In this document: positions 34,895-43,257 of the stretch, one piece after another
Layout: the number at the start of each line of letters is the position of its first letter
Numbering within the stretch: position 1 is the stretch's first letter
From: Cupriavidus sp. D384
GTDB lineage: Bacteria > Pseudomonadota > Gammaproteobacteria > Burkholderiales > Burkholderiaceae
Assembly: GCF_001652915.1 (NCBI RefSeq)
Contig: NZ_BBQI01000090.1
Coordinates: 1-64,000 of the forward strand
DNA length: 64,000 nt
Reading direction: 5' to 3'
Made by a program: the position numbers and the translations under genes
The notes under the pieces: model-generated
Seen by the model: the letters and a program-made list of their open reading frames with translations, nothing else
Databases searched by the model: none
Told to the model about the DNA's origin: nothing

Positions 34895-36754
34895 TCAGAA
34901 CCAGGCGTCCTGCATGTCCAGCGTCGTCCGGTCCAGCGAGGCCAGCAGGTCGAGCTGCGGATACACCTTCGGCAGTTCGAACCGGAAGAAGTAAGCCGCG
35001 GCCGCGAGCTTGCCGCGATAGAAGTCGGCATCCTCGCCCGTGGCGCCGGTGAGCGCGGCTTGCGCCACCAGTGCCTGTTCAAGCCAGATCCACGACACCA
35101 CGACATGGCCGAACGCTTCCAGATAGACCGATGCATTGGCAAGTGTCACGTTCGGATCGCCGGCCGACCACAGCGTACGCGTGACTTCGGCCAGCCGCGC
35201 GGCAGCGGCACCCAGCGCACGGGCCTGGTCGCCCAGCACCTTGTCGCCACTGGCTACGGCGCGTTCGCAGGTCGCCTGCACGCGCTGGCCCAGCAGCTGG
35301 AAGGCCGCCCCGTCCTGCATGACCACCTTGCGGCCCAGCAGATCCAGGCCCTGGATGCCGTGCGTGCCTTCGTGGATCGGATTCAGGCGGTTGTCGCGAT
35401 AGAACTGCTCGACGTTGTATTCCCGCGTATAGCCGTAGCCGCCATGCACCTGGATAGCCAGGCTGTTGGCTTCCAGGCACCACTGCGACGGCCAGCTCTT
35501 GGCAATCGGCGTCAGGATATCGAGCAGCAGCGACAGCTCGCGTTGCCTTGCCGTCTCGCCGGCGGCCCTGGCAGCGTGTTCATCGTCCACCAGCCTCGCG
35601 CAGTACAGGTTCAGCGCCAGGCCGCCTTCGACATAGCTCTTCTGCGCCAGCAGCATGCGGCGCACATCGGCGTGCTCGACCAGCTTGACCTGCGGGCTGG
35701 CCGGGTCCTTGCCCTGCGGCCCCACCGGCCGGCCCTGCGGACGATTGCGCGCGTAGTCCAGCGCATGCAGGTAGCCCGTGTAGCCCAGCGCCACCGCGCC
35801 CAGCCCCACGCCGATACGCGCCTCGTTCATCATGTGGAACATGCAGGCCAGGCCCTTGTGCGGCTCGCCCACCAGGTAGCCGATGGCGCCGGCCTTGCCG
35901 TCCGGCTTGTACTTCATGCCCTCGCCGAAGTTCAGCAGGCAGTTGGTGGTGCCCCGGTAGCCCATCTTGTGGTTCAGCCCGGCCAGCACCACGTCGTTGT
36001 GTTCGCCCAGCGAGCCGTCTGCGTTGACCAGGTACTTGGGGACGATAAACAGCGAGATGCCCTTCACGCCCGGGATCAGCTTGCCGTCAGGGCCCGGAAT
36101 CTTTGCCAGCACCAGATGCACGATGTTGTCGGACAGTTCGTGCTCGCCAGCCGAGATCCACATCTTGTTGCCGCGCAGCCGGTATTGCTGGCCCAGCGGC
36201 GATTCGCCTTCGTAGTCGGCACGGGTGGTGACATCCGACAGCGACGACCCGGCCTGGGGCTCCGACAGGCACATCGTACCGAAGAAGCGGCCTTCCAGCT
36301 CGGGGCGCACGAAGGTGTCGATCTGCGCCGGCGTGCCGTGGGTAAGCAGCAGGTTGGAATTGCCGATGGTCAGGAACGGATACGAACTCGTCCCGACATT
36401 GGCAGCCTTGAAATATGCAAACGCCGCCTTTTCCAGCGTGACCGGCAGTTGCATGCCGCCATACTCGTAGTCCTGCCCGGCGGCCATCAGGCCGGCCTCG
36501 CAGAACGCCTTCAGCGCGGTCTTGACTTCGGGGATGATCGTGACGGTGTCGCCGTCGAAGTGCGGCTCGTGGGCGTCGCTCTTCTTGTTATGCGGCGCAA
36601 ACAGGTCCGTGGCGATCTTTTCGCAGGTATCGAGCGCGGCGTCGAAGGTTTCGCGCGAGTGGTCCGCAAAACGGGGAATCTGCGTCAGTGACTCGGCGTT
36701 GAGCCATTCGTACAGGACGAAATTGAGGTCACGACGGGAGAGAATCAGCGACAT
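34895..36754 (-). CDS. Acyl-CoA dehydrogenase (large, about 600 residues)
   Basis: This 619-residue flavoprotein has the ACAD signatures MCLSEPQAGSSLSDVTTRA and MWISAGEHEL (FAD/substrate-binding middle domain). The C-terminal domain has QVHGGYGYTREYNVEQFYRDNRLNPIHEGTHGIQ, whose Glu before GTHGIQ is the predicted catalytic base. The extra C-terminal region is typical of the 600-residue group that acts on long-chain or modified acyl-CoAs. Start MSLILSRRDLNF at 36754. Confidence 0.94.
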   Translation of the reverse strand: MSLILSRRDLNFVLYEWLNAESLTQIPRFADHSRETFDAALDTCEKIATDLFAPHNKKSDAHEPHFDGDTVTIIPEVKTALKAFCEAGLMAAGQDYEYGGMQLPVTLEKAAFAYFKAANVGTSSYPFLTIGNSNLLLTHGTPAQIDTFVRPELEGRFFGTMCLSEPQAGSSLSDVTTRADYEGESPLGQQYRLRGNKMWISAGEHELSDNIVHLVLAKIPGPDGKLIPGVKGISLFIVPKYLVNADGSLGEHNDVVLAGLNHKMGYRGTTNCLLNFGEGMKYKPDGKAGAIGYLVGEPHKGLACMFHMMNEARIGVGLGAVALGYTGYLHALDYARNRPQGRPVGPQGKDPASPQVKLVEHADVRRMLLAQKSYVEGGLALNLYCARLVDDEHAARAAGETARQRELSLLLDILTPIAKSWPSQWCLEANSLAIQVHGGYGYTREYNVEQFYRDNRLNPIHEGTHGIQGLDLLGRKVVMQDGAAFQLLGQRVQATCERAVASGDKVLGDQARALGAAAARLAEVTRTLWSAGDPNVTLANASVYLEAFGHVVVSWIWLEQALVAQAALTGATGEDADFYRGKLAAAAYFFRFELPKVYPQLDLLASLDRTTLDMQDAWF

Positions 36755-36818
36755 GGGAGGCAACACTCCTGGCTGAAAAAGCGCGGCAGACAGCCGTCGC
36801 AAGGGGGTAGGAAGCCAC

Positions 36819-36843
36819 GCCCTCCCCGCATGGCGGAGAGGGC
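36819..36843. repeat. REP-like hairpin element
   Basis: GCCCTCCCCGC-AT-GGCGGAGAGGGC, 25 bp, an imperfect hairpin between the acyl-CoA dehydrogenase and thiolase genes. It has the same core as the elements at 21595-21711. Confidence 0.55.
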
Positions 36844-36877
36844 GCGAAACATCGTCAGTCCGATGACGCCAGCAGGC

Positions 36878-38056
36878 TTACAGGACTTCGAACAGGCCGG
36901 CGGCACCCTGGCCGCCGCCAATGCACATCGTCACCACGACGTACTTGACGCCACGGCGCTTGCCTTCGATCAGCGCATGGCCGACCAGGCGGGCACCGGA
37001 CACACCGTACGGGTGGCCCACGGCGATGGCACCGCCGTTGACGTTCAGGCGATCCATCGGGATGCCGAGCTTGTCGGCGCAGTACAGCACCTGCACCGCA
37101 AACGCCTCGTTCAGCTCCCACAGGCCGATATCCTCGACCTTCAGGCCCGTCTTCTTCAGCAGCTTCGGCACCGCGAACACCGGGCCGATACCCATTTCAT
37201 CGGGCTCGCAGCCGGCCACGGCAAAGCCGCGGAACACGCCCAGCGGCTGCAGGCCCTTGGCGGCCGCCACGCGGGCGTTCATCACCACGGCAGCCGAGGC
37301 GCCGTCCGAGAACTGCGACGCATTGCCGGCCGTGATAACGCCACCCGGCATGGCCGTGCGGATCTTCGACACGCCTTCCAGGGTGGTGTCGGCGCGGATG
37401 CCTTCGTCGGCGTCGATCGTCACTTCCCTGGTCATCAGCTGACCCGTAGCCTTGTCGGCCACGCCGGCCAGTACCGTCATCGGCACGATCTCGTCCTTGA
37501 ACTTGCCGGCTTCCAGGGCCGCTGCGGCACGCAGCTGGCTCTGCACGCCGTACTCGTCCTGGCGTTCCTTCGAGATGTTGTAGCGCTTGGCCACGTTCTC
37601 GGCGGTCTGCAGCATGCTCCAGTAGATTTCCGGCTTGTTCTTGTTCAGCCAGCTTTCCTGGATCATGTGGCGGTTCATCTCCTGCTGCACGCACGAGATC
37701 GACTCCACGCCGCCAGCCACGAAGATATCGCCCTCGTCGGCGATCACGCGCTGCGCGGCCATGGCGATGGTCTGCAGGCCGGACGAGCAGAAGCGGTTCA
37801 CGGTGGCGCCAGGCACGGTCACCGGGCAGCCGGCACGCAGGGCGATCTGGCGGGCGATGTTGGCACCGGTGGCGCCTTCGGGGTTGGCACAGCCCATCAG
37901 CACGTCTTCCACTTCACCGGCCTCGATCCTGGCGCGCGCGATGGCGTGCTGGACGGCGTGACCGCCCAGGGTGGCGCCGTGGGTCATGTTGAAAGCGCCC
38001 TTCCAGCTCTTGGCCAGCCCGGTACGGGCCGTGGATACGATGACTGCCTCGTTCAT
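36878..38056 (-). CDS. fadA: Acetyl-CoA acyltransferase (thiolase)
   Basis: This 392-residue thiolase has nucleophile Cys90 in [11 protein letters not shown], the [16 protein letters not shown] histidine motif and the second catalytic Cys in [10 protein letters not shown]. Its place beside FadB-type and ACAD genes indicates the thiolytic step of beta-oxidation rather than PHB synthesis. The symbol fadA is by role. In the leader (38085-38100) there is an exact tandem of TAGCTAAC. Confidence 0.93.
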   Translation of the reverse strand: MNEAVIVSTARTGLAKSWKGAFNMTHGATLGGHAVQHAIARARIEAGEVEDVLMGCANPEGATGANIARQIALRAGCPVTVPGATVNRFCSSGLQTIAMAAQRVIADEGDIFVAGGVESISCVQQEMNRHMIQESWLNKNKPEIYWSMLQTAENVAKRYNISKERQDEYGVQSQLRAAAALEAGKFKDEIVPMTVLAGVADKATGQLMTREVTIDADEGIRADTTLEGVSKIRTAMPGGVITAGNASQFSDGASAAVVMNARVAAAKGLQPLGVFRGFAVAGCEPDEMGIGPVFAVPKLLKKTGLKVEDIGLWELNEAFAVQVLYCADKLGIPMDRLNVNGGAIAVGHPYGVSGARLVGHALIEGKRRGVKYVVVTMCIGGGQGAAGLFEVL

Positions 38057-38134
38057 GTGTTGCTCCTCGGTATCTTGGTGTCTCTAGCTAACTAGCTAAC
38101 TTGCGACAAATATTCGGTATGTCGACGTGAATCG

Positions 38135-38800
38135 TCAGGATTCGGGCAACCAGGGGTTGTGGTTCGGACTGCCGGCCAGCAACGCCGCGGACGTCGCGCG
38201 CTGGACGCCGGCCGCGGCCAGCTCCTGCCACGCGCGGGCCAGCGAGCCGTCCAGGTCGATCGCCCGGCAGGCGTCTTCCACGATCACTGCCTCGAAGCCC
38301 GCCGCGCGCGCATCGAGCGCGCTCCAGGCCACGCAGTAATCGGTCGCCAGCCCCACGCAGACCACCCGGCGAACGCCCTGCTCGCGCAGGTATCCCCCCA
38401 GGCCGGTCTTGGTCGTGCGATCCGCTTCCAGGAACGCGCTGTAGCTGTCCACGCCGGCGTGGTGACCCTTGCGGATCACCAGCCGCGCATGCGGTACACG
38501 CAGGTCCGCATGCAGCGCGGCGCCCGGGGTGTCCTGCACACAGTGGTCGGGCCACAGCACCTGCTCGCCATACGGCAGCGTGGTGGTCTGGAACGGCGCG
38601 CGCCCGGGATGGCTGGTGGCAAACGACGCGTGCCCGGCCGGATGCCAGTCCTGCGTCAGCACCACGTGGTCGAATACCGGCGCCAGCCGGTTGATCACGG
38701 GCACGACTTCGTCGCCCTGCGGCACGGCCAGCGCGCCACCGGGCATGAAGTCGTTCTGCACATCGATCACCAGCAGGCAGTCCTGCGCGCCGTAGGCCAT
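38135..38800 (-). CDS. pncA: Nicotinamidase (isochorismatase-like hydrolase)
   Basis: This 221-residue enzyme has the triad Asp13 (VIDVQND), Lys111 (VIRKGHH) and Cys156 (LATDYCVA), and metal ligands Asp51, His53 and His86 (QDWHPAGHAS, WPDHCVQD). It converts nicotinamide to nicotinate for NAD salvage. It sits between fadB and the thiolase with short gaps (39 and 78 bp) and looks co-transcribed with them, an odd partner unless it matches the NAD demand of oxidation. Confidence 0.93.
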   Translation of the reverse strand: MAYGAQDCLLVIDVQNDFMPGGALAVPQGDEVVPVINRLAPVFDHVVLTQDWHPAGHASFATSHPGRAPFQTTTLPYGEQVLWPDHCVQDTPGAALHADLRVPHARLVIRKGHHAGVDSYSAFLEADRTTKTGLGGYLREQGVRRVVCVGLATDYCVAWSALDARAAGFEAVIVEDACRAIDLDGSLARAWQELAAAGVQRATSAALLAGSPNHNPWLPES

Positions 38801-38839
38801 GATTCCGCGTTCCCTTCCTTCGATTCAGGTCGTCGTGAC

Positions 38840-40921
38840 TCAGCCGTTGAAGCCCTTGCCCTCGTCGGCCAGCTTCTGCAGCAGCGGGGCCACCTTCCAG
38901 GCTTCGCCGTGGTAACCCTTGGCGTAGCGCTTCATGGACTGGGCCACGTTGAACAGGCCAACCTGGTCTGCGTAGAGCATCGGGCCGCCACGGAACAGCG
39001 GGAAGCCGTAGCCGGTCAGGTAGACCATGTCGATGTCCGACGCCTTCGACGCAATGCCTTCTTCCAGGATCTTCGCGCCTTCGTTGACCAGCGCGAACAC
39101 CAGGCGCTCGACGATTTCCTCATCGGAAATCTTGCGGCGCGTGATGCCGAGTTCCTTCGAATGCTCGACGATCATCTCGTTGACCTGGGCATTCGGGTAC
39201 GGCTTGCGGTCGCCCGCCTTGTAGTCGTACCAGCCGGCACCGGTCTTCTGGCCGAAGCGGCCCAGCTCGCAGAGCTTGTCGGCGGTCTTCGAATACTGGA
39301 TGTCCGGCTTGTCCACGGCGCGGCGCTTGCGGATGGCCCAGCCGATGTCGTTGCCGGCCAGGTCGCCCATGCGGAACGGGCCCATGGCGAAGCCGAACTT
39401 CTCGATGGCGCGATCCACCTGCTCGGGCAGCGCGCCCTCGTCCAGCAGGTAGCCGGCCTGGCGGCTGTACTGCTCGATCATGCGGTTGCCGATGAAGCCG
39501 TCGCAGACGCCCGATACCACGGCAGTCTTCTTGATCTTCTTGGCGATCTGCATGACCGTGGCCAGCACGTCCTTGCCGGTTTTCTCGCCGCGCACCACTT
39601 CCAGCAGCTTCATGACGTTGGCCGGGCTGAAGAAGTGCATGCCGACCACGTCCTGCGGACGGCTGGTGAACGAGGCAATCTTGTTCACGTCGAGGGTGGA
39701 CGTGTTGGAGGCCACGATCGCGCCCGCCTTCATCACTTCGTCCAGCTTCTTGAACACGATTTCCTTGACGCCCATTTCCTCGAACACGGCCTCGATGACC
39801 ATGTCGGCGTCCTTGATGTCGTCATAGGACAGCGTGGTGGTCAGCAGGCCCATGCGCTGCTCGACCTTTTCCTGCGTGAGCTTGCCCTTCTTGGCGCTGT
39901 TTTCGTAGTTCTTGCGGATCGTGCCCACGCCGCGGTCCAGCGCTTCCTGCTTGGTTTCCAGCATCGTCACGGGGATGCCGGCGTTCAGGAAGTTCATCGT
40001 GATGCCGCCGCCCATCGTGCCGGCGCCGATCACGGCAACGCGCTCGATCTTGCGGATCGGGGTATCGCCAGGCACATCGGGGATCTTGCTGGCGGCACGC
40101 TCGCCGAAGAAGGCGTGGCGCAGCGCGCGCGATTCCGGCGTGCCCACCAGGAACATGAAGCCTTCGCGCTCTTCCTTCAGGCCGGCTTCGAACGGCTTGA
40201 GCGAGGCGGCCACGGCCTCCACGCACTTCGACGGCGCCGGGAAGTTCTTGGCCACGGCTGCCACGGTGTTCTTGGCGAAGGCCAGGAAGCCCTCTGCGTT
40301 TTCGTGGCGTACCTTCAGGTCGCGCACCTTCGGGTACGGGCCGGGGGCCGCTGCCACGTTCTGGGCGAACTTGACGGCGGCAGGCAGCACGTCGCCATCG
40401 ACCAGTTCGTCGAACAGCTTCGAACCCGCAAACTTTTCCGAGGGGATGGCCGTGCCGGACACGATCATGTTCAGCGCGTGCTCCAGGCCGATCAGGCGCG
40501 GCAGGCGCTGCGTACCGCCCGCGCCGGGCAGCAGGCCCAGCTTGACTTCGGGCAGCGCGATCTGCGCACCCTTGGCGGCCACACGGTAGTTACAGCCCAG
40601 GGCCAGTTCCAGCCCGCCGCCCATGGCAACGGAGTGGATGGCGGCCACGACCGGCTTGGTCGACGCTTCCAGCGCGCGGATCACCGAATGCAGGGTCGGC
40701 TCCTGCGTGGCCTTGGGGGTATTGAATTCACGGATGTCGGCGCCGCCCGAGAACGCCTTGCCTGCACCGGTAATGACGACGGCCTTGACGGCGGCATCGT
40801 CCAGCGCACGGGTCAAGCCTTCGACAATGCCCAGGCGGGTGCTGTGACCGAGGCCGTTGACCGGGGGATTGTCGAGCGTGATAACGGCTACGCCGTCCTG
40901 TACCTGATACTGCGCTGTCAT
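38840..40921 (-). CDS. fadB: Bifunctional enoyl-CoA hydratase / 3-hydroxyacyl-CoA dehydrogenase
   Basis: This 693-residue fusion has an N-terminal crotonase domain with both catalytic glutamates, Glu105 (MGGGLELALG) and Glu125 (LPEVKLGLLPGAGG). A 3-hydroxyacyl-CoA dehydrogenase domain follows with the NAD motif VIGAGTMGGGITM near residue 295 and the HFFSPANVMKLLEVV His motif. It catalyses the second and third steps of beta-oxidation. It is the first gene of the long minus-strand series. A GCACGGTCGTTC operator-like site lies about 190 bp upstream. Confidence 0.95.
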   Translation of the reverse strand: MTAQYQVQDGVAVITLDNPPVNGLGHSTRLGIVEGLTRALDDAAVKAVVITGAGKAFSGGADIREFNTPKATQEPTLHSVIRALEASTKPVVAAIHSVAMGGGLELALGCNYRVAAKGAQIALPEVKLGLLPGAGGTQRLPRLIGLEHALNMIVSGTAIPSEKFAGSKLFDELVDGDVLPAAVKFAQNVAAAPGPYPKVRDLKVRHENAEGFLAFAKNTVAAVAKNFPAPSKCVEAVAASLKPFEAGLKEEREGFMFLVGTPESRALRHAFFGERAASKIPDVPGDTPIRKIERVAVIGAGTMGGGITMNFLNAGIPVTMLETKQEALDRGVGTIRKNYENSAKKGKLTQEKVEQRMGLLTTTLSYDDIKDADMVIEAVFEEMGVKEIVFKKLDEVMKAGAIVASNTSTLDVNKIASFTSRPQDVVGMHFFSPANVMKLLEVVRGEKTGKDVLATVMQIAKKIKKTAVVSGVCDGFIGNRMIEQYSRQAGYLLDEGALPEQVDRAIEKFGFAMGPFRMGDLAGNDIGWAIRKRRAVDKPDIQYSKTADKLCELGRFGQKTGAGWYDYKAGDRKPYPNAQVNEMIVEHSKELGITRRKISDEEIVERLVFALVNEGAKILEEGIASKASDIDMVYLTGYGFPLFRGGPMLYADQVGLFNVAQSMKRYAKGYHGEAWKVAPLLQKLADEGKGFNG

Positions 40922-41108
40922 ACGCGTTCCTTTGGTATTTGCGAGCCCTTCGTCTTTCTAGGGGCTCATGGGTTGTCTCGGGATTCGAATTCTCGAATGC
41001 AGTGCTTGCTCTGGTCCTGCCGGAACTTCGGGCTGCTTGTCCAACGGCCCGCAATCCCTTGTGCCACAAGCCATCCGGCCTGAAAGCGGAACAAGCATAC
41101 ACAAAATA

Positions 41109-41120
41109 GCACGGTCGTTC
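41109..41120. promoter_or_regulatory. GCACGGTCGTTC operator-like site upstream of fadB (site 2)
   Basis: Differs from the perfect palindrome at 27811 by one base (GCACG instead of GAACG in one half). Followed by the A/T-rich AATTTCAATTTTCG. Its position suits control of the fadB-led operon. Confidence 0.55.
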
Positions 41121-41356
41121 AATTTCAATTTTCGACCATGTCAGGGCCATCATGCGCGGCCTTCATGGCAGCTTTATCCGCCGTTCATGTTGATCCTGCG
41201 ACGGGGCTGAAACCCTCAGGGGGAACCCGTAGGGATCCAGCATCGGATTCGAAGTTTATGCTTCATAAACCACTTTAAATTCGAACACCCGACGACGCGC
41301 AAGTTTTTCGAGGCAGGCCTCCAAATCCCGGACCACGGCGTCATTCAGCTGGTTCG

Positions 41357-41572
41357 ATGACGCTCACATCCCGCTTCCTGCCGAGTTGGCAATGGAACAC
41401 AGGCCGATACTCGATACCGTCCGGCAACCACTTTGACAAATGGAAGGAACGGATGCGCTTCCTGGTGAGCGACGTCGTACGGGACATCGAGAGAAGCCGG
41501 CACCTGCGGATGGTGCCAACGGAGGCCCATCGCACAAGGTTCGGGGAGCACAGGGAATGGTCCGGCATCTGA
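41357..41572 (+). CDS. Hypothetical small protein, doubtful
   Basis: A 71-residue frame rich in Trp, Arg, Lys and His (…NHFDKWKERMRFLVSDVVRDIERS…), with no family I recognise and no ribosome site before the ATG. Composition looks more protein-like than the overlapping minus-strand frames, but codon use is less biased than in neighbouring genes. It could be a remnant. Confidence 0.3.
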   Translation: MTLTSRFLPSWQWNTGRYSIPSGNHFDKWKERMRFLVSDVVRDIERSRHLRMVPTEAHRTRFGEHREWSGI

Positions 41573-41761
41573 TTGCGGGCATACACAAGGAATACTTCTG
41601 GGCGATGCTGGCCTACCTGGCCGCTGCACTGCTTGCCCTTGCGGCCGCGGCGTTGCCCAGGCGTTGCCCAGGCGTTCCGATACGCGCCGGTGGCATGGTG
41701 CGCCCCATTCTTCGCCATCACCGCGATCGGCCTGGCCTACGCGTACTTGCCGTCCCGATGA
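41558..41761 (+). pseudogene. Frameshifted small membrane protein
   Basis: Starting at ATG 41558, the frame encodes a hydrophobic helix (KEYFWAMLAYLAAALLALAAA). It then meets an 11-bp tandem duplication (GCGTTGCCCAG twice, about 41652-41673). After it, the continuing protein-like sequence (FRYAPVAWCAPFFAITAIGLAYAYLPSR, stop at 41761) is in another frame. A two-helix protein of about 66 residues disrupted by a copy-number change in the repeat is the simplest reading. Family unknown. Confidence 0.45.
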
Positions 41762-41770
41762 CCGGCGTCT

Positions 41771-42484
41771 TTACACCTCCAGCCACTCCTTCCGGATCTG
41801 CGCGTTTGCCTTGAGTTCGGTCGGCGTGCCTTCGAACACGATATGTCCGTGGCCCATCACGTAGACGCGCTGCGAGATATCCAGTGCGATGGCCAGTTTC
41901 TGTTCGATCAGCAGCACGGATACGCCGCGCTCCTTGAGCGTCTTGAGGAAGTCGCCCACCAGCGTGACGATCATCGGCGCCAGGCCCTCGGTGGGCTCGT
42001 CGATCAGGATCAGGTCGGGGTCACCCATCAGCGTCCGGCACAGCGTCAGCATCTGCTGCTCGCCGCCGGACAGCACGCCCGCCGACGTGTTCTCGCGTTC
42101 CTTGAGCCGCGGGAACATGCGGTACATGTCCTCCACGCGCCAGCGTGGCTTCTGCTGGCGCGGATTGCGCTTCTCGCCCAGCAGCAGGTTCTGCCGCACG
42201 GTCAGCGTCGGGAAAATGTCGCGGTTCTCGGGCACATAGCCAATCCCGGCATGGGCGATCTCGAAGGTGCGGCGCCCAAGGATCTCGTCGCCACGAAAGC
42301 GTACCGACCCTTCGGCCTTGACCATGCCGAGGATGGCCTTGGCCATGGTCGACCGGCCCACGCCGTTGCGACCCAGCAGCGCCACGATCTCGCCTTCGTC
42401 GACATGGGCATCCACGCCGTGCAGGATATGGCTCTTGCCGTAGTAGGCGTGCAGGCCGGTGACTTCCAGCATGGGCTTGCTCAT
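41771..42484 (-). CDS. livF: Branched-chain-type ABC transporter ATP-binding protein LivF
   Basis: This 237-residue ABC ATPase has the Walker A region GRNGVGRST (residues 38-46), in which the invariant Lys is replaced by Arg44. The signature is LSGGEQQML, Walker B LILIDEPTEGL, and the H-loop position is Gln in LLIEQKL, typical of LivF. Four-base overlap with livG (ATGA). It energises import together with LivG. The Lys-to-Arg change is clear in the DNA (CGG). Confidence 0.93.
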   Translation of the reverse strand: MSKPMLEVTGLHAYYGKSHILHGVDAHVDEGEIVALLGRNGVGRSTMAKAILGMVKAEGSVRFRGDEILGRRTFEIAHAGIGYVPENRDIFPTLTVRQNLLLGEKRNPRQQKPRWRVEDMYRMFPRLKERENTSAGVLSGGEQQMLTLCRTLMGDPDLILIDEPTEGLAPMIVTLVGDFLKTLKERGVSVLLIEQKLAIALDISQRVYVMGHGHIVFEGTPTELKANAQIRKEWLEV

Positions 42485-43257
42485 TCGTGGGCTCCTGCCA
42501 GCGCGGGTTCGTCGAGCGAGGTGCCCAGGTAGGCCTCCTTGACGCGGCGGTTGTTGCGGATGGCCTCCGGCGTGTCGGTGGCGATCACCTCGCCATACAC
42601 CAGCACCGAAATACGGTCGGCCAGGCCGAACACCACGCTCATGTCGTGCTCCACCATGACCAGCGTCTTGCCCACCGTCACCTTGCGGATCAGCTCCACG
42701 GCATGGTCCGATTCCGACCGGCTCATGCCGGCAGTGGGCTCGTCCAGCAGGATCACATCGGCGCCGCCCGCGATAGTGATGCCGATCTCCAGCGCACGCT
42801 GCTCGGCATACGTCAGCAGTCCGGCCTGGGTATTGCGGCGATGCTGCATGCCAATCAGTTCCAGCACCTCGTCGGCGCGCTCCTTTGCGTCGCGCAGCGC
42901 CGACAACCGGTGCCAGAACGAATACTTGTAGCCCAGCGACCATAGCACCGCACAGCGCAGGTTCTCGAACACCGACAGCCGGTGGAAGATATTCGTGATC
43001 TGGAAGCTGCGCGACAGGCCCATGCGGTTGATCTCGAACGGCCGCAGCCCGGCAATGCTCCGGCCGTTCAGTTTCACCGCCCCCGAGGTGGGCGCGAACC
43101 GGCCCGAGATCAGGTTGAATGTGGTCGATTTGCCGGCCCCGTTCGGGCCGATCAGCGCATGCCGCTCGCCCTTGCCGATGGTCAGCGTGACCCCCCGGAT
43201 GATCTCGGTCTGCCCGAACCGCTTGCGGACCTCCGAAAGTTCGAGTGCGGCGTTCAT
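42481..43257 (-). CDS. livG: Branched-chain-type ABC transporter ATP-binding protein LivG
   Basis: This 258-residue ABC ATPase has a standard Walker A (GPNGAGKST), Q-loop region SRSFQITNIF, signature variant LTYAEQRALEIG, Walker B VILLDEPTAGM and VEHDM H-loop. It starts with MNAALELSEV at 43257; its ATG overlaps the livM stop. The LivG-specific C-terminus (NNRRVKEAYLG) is present. Confidence 0.94.
   Translation of the reverse strand: MNAALELSEVRKRFGQTEIIRGVTLTIGKGERHALIGPNGAGKSTTFNLISGRFAPTSGAVKLNGRSIAGLRPFEINRMGLSRSFQITNIFHRLSVFENLRCAVLWSLGYKYSFWHRLSALRDAKERADEVLELIGMQHRRNTQAGLLTYAEQRALEIGITIAGGADVILLDEPTAGMSRSESDHAVELIRKVTVGKTLVMVEHDMSVVFGLADRISVLVYGEVIATDTPEAIRNNRRVKEAYLGTSLDEPALAGAHE

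Larger units (their letters stand above)
40922..41770. other. Intergenic region with possible decayed small genes
   Basis: These 849 bases between fadB and livF have lower GC and mixed codon use. They contain the operator-like site at 41109, a 7-bp hairpin GTTTATG-ctt-CATAAAC at 41254-41270 flanked by TTCGAA repeats, and two short plus-strand frames listed separately. A short minus-strand frame (41256-41363) ends in FEFKVVYEA, without a start codon I trust. It may be an eroded remnant of accessory DNA. Confidence 0.5.

Noticed and set aside
41341-41721. 126-codon minus-strand frame in the fadB-livF gap
   Set aside because: No ribosome site, odd composition, overlaps a more protein-like plus-strand frame; no family recognised.
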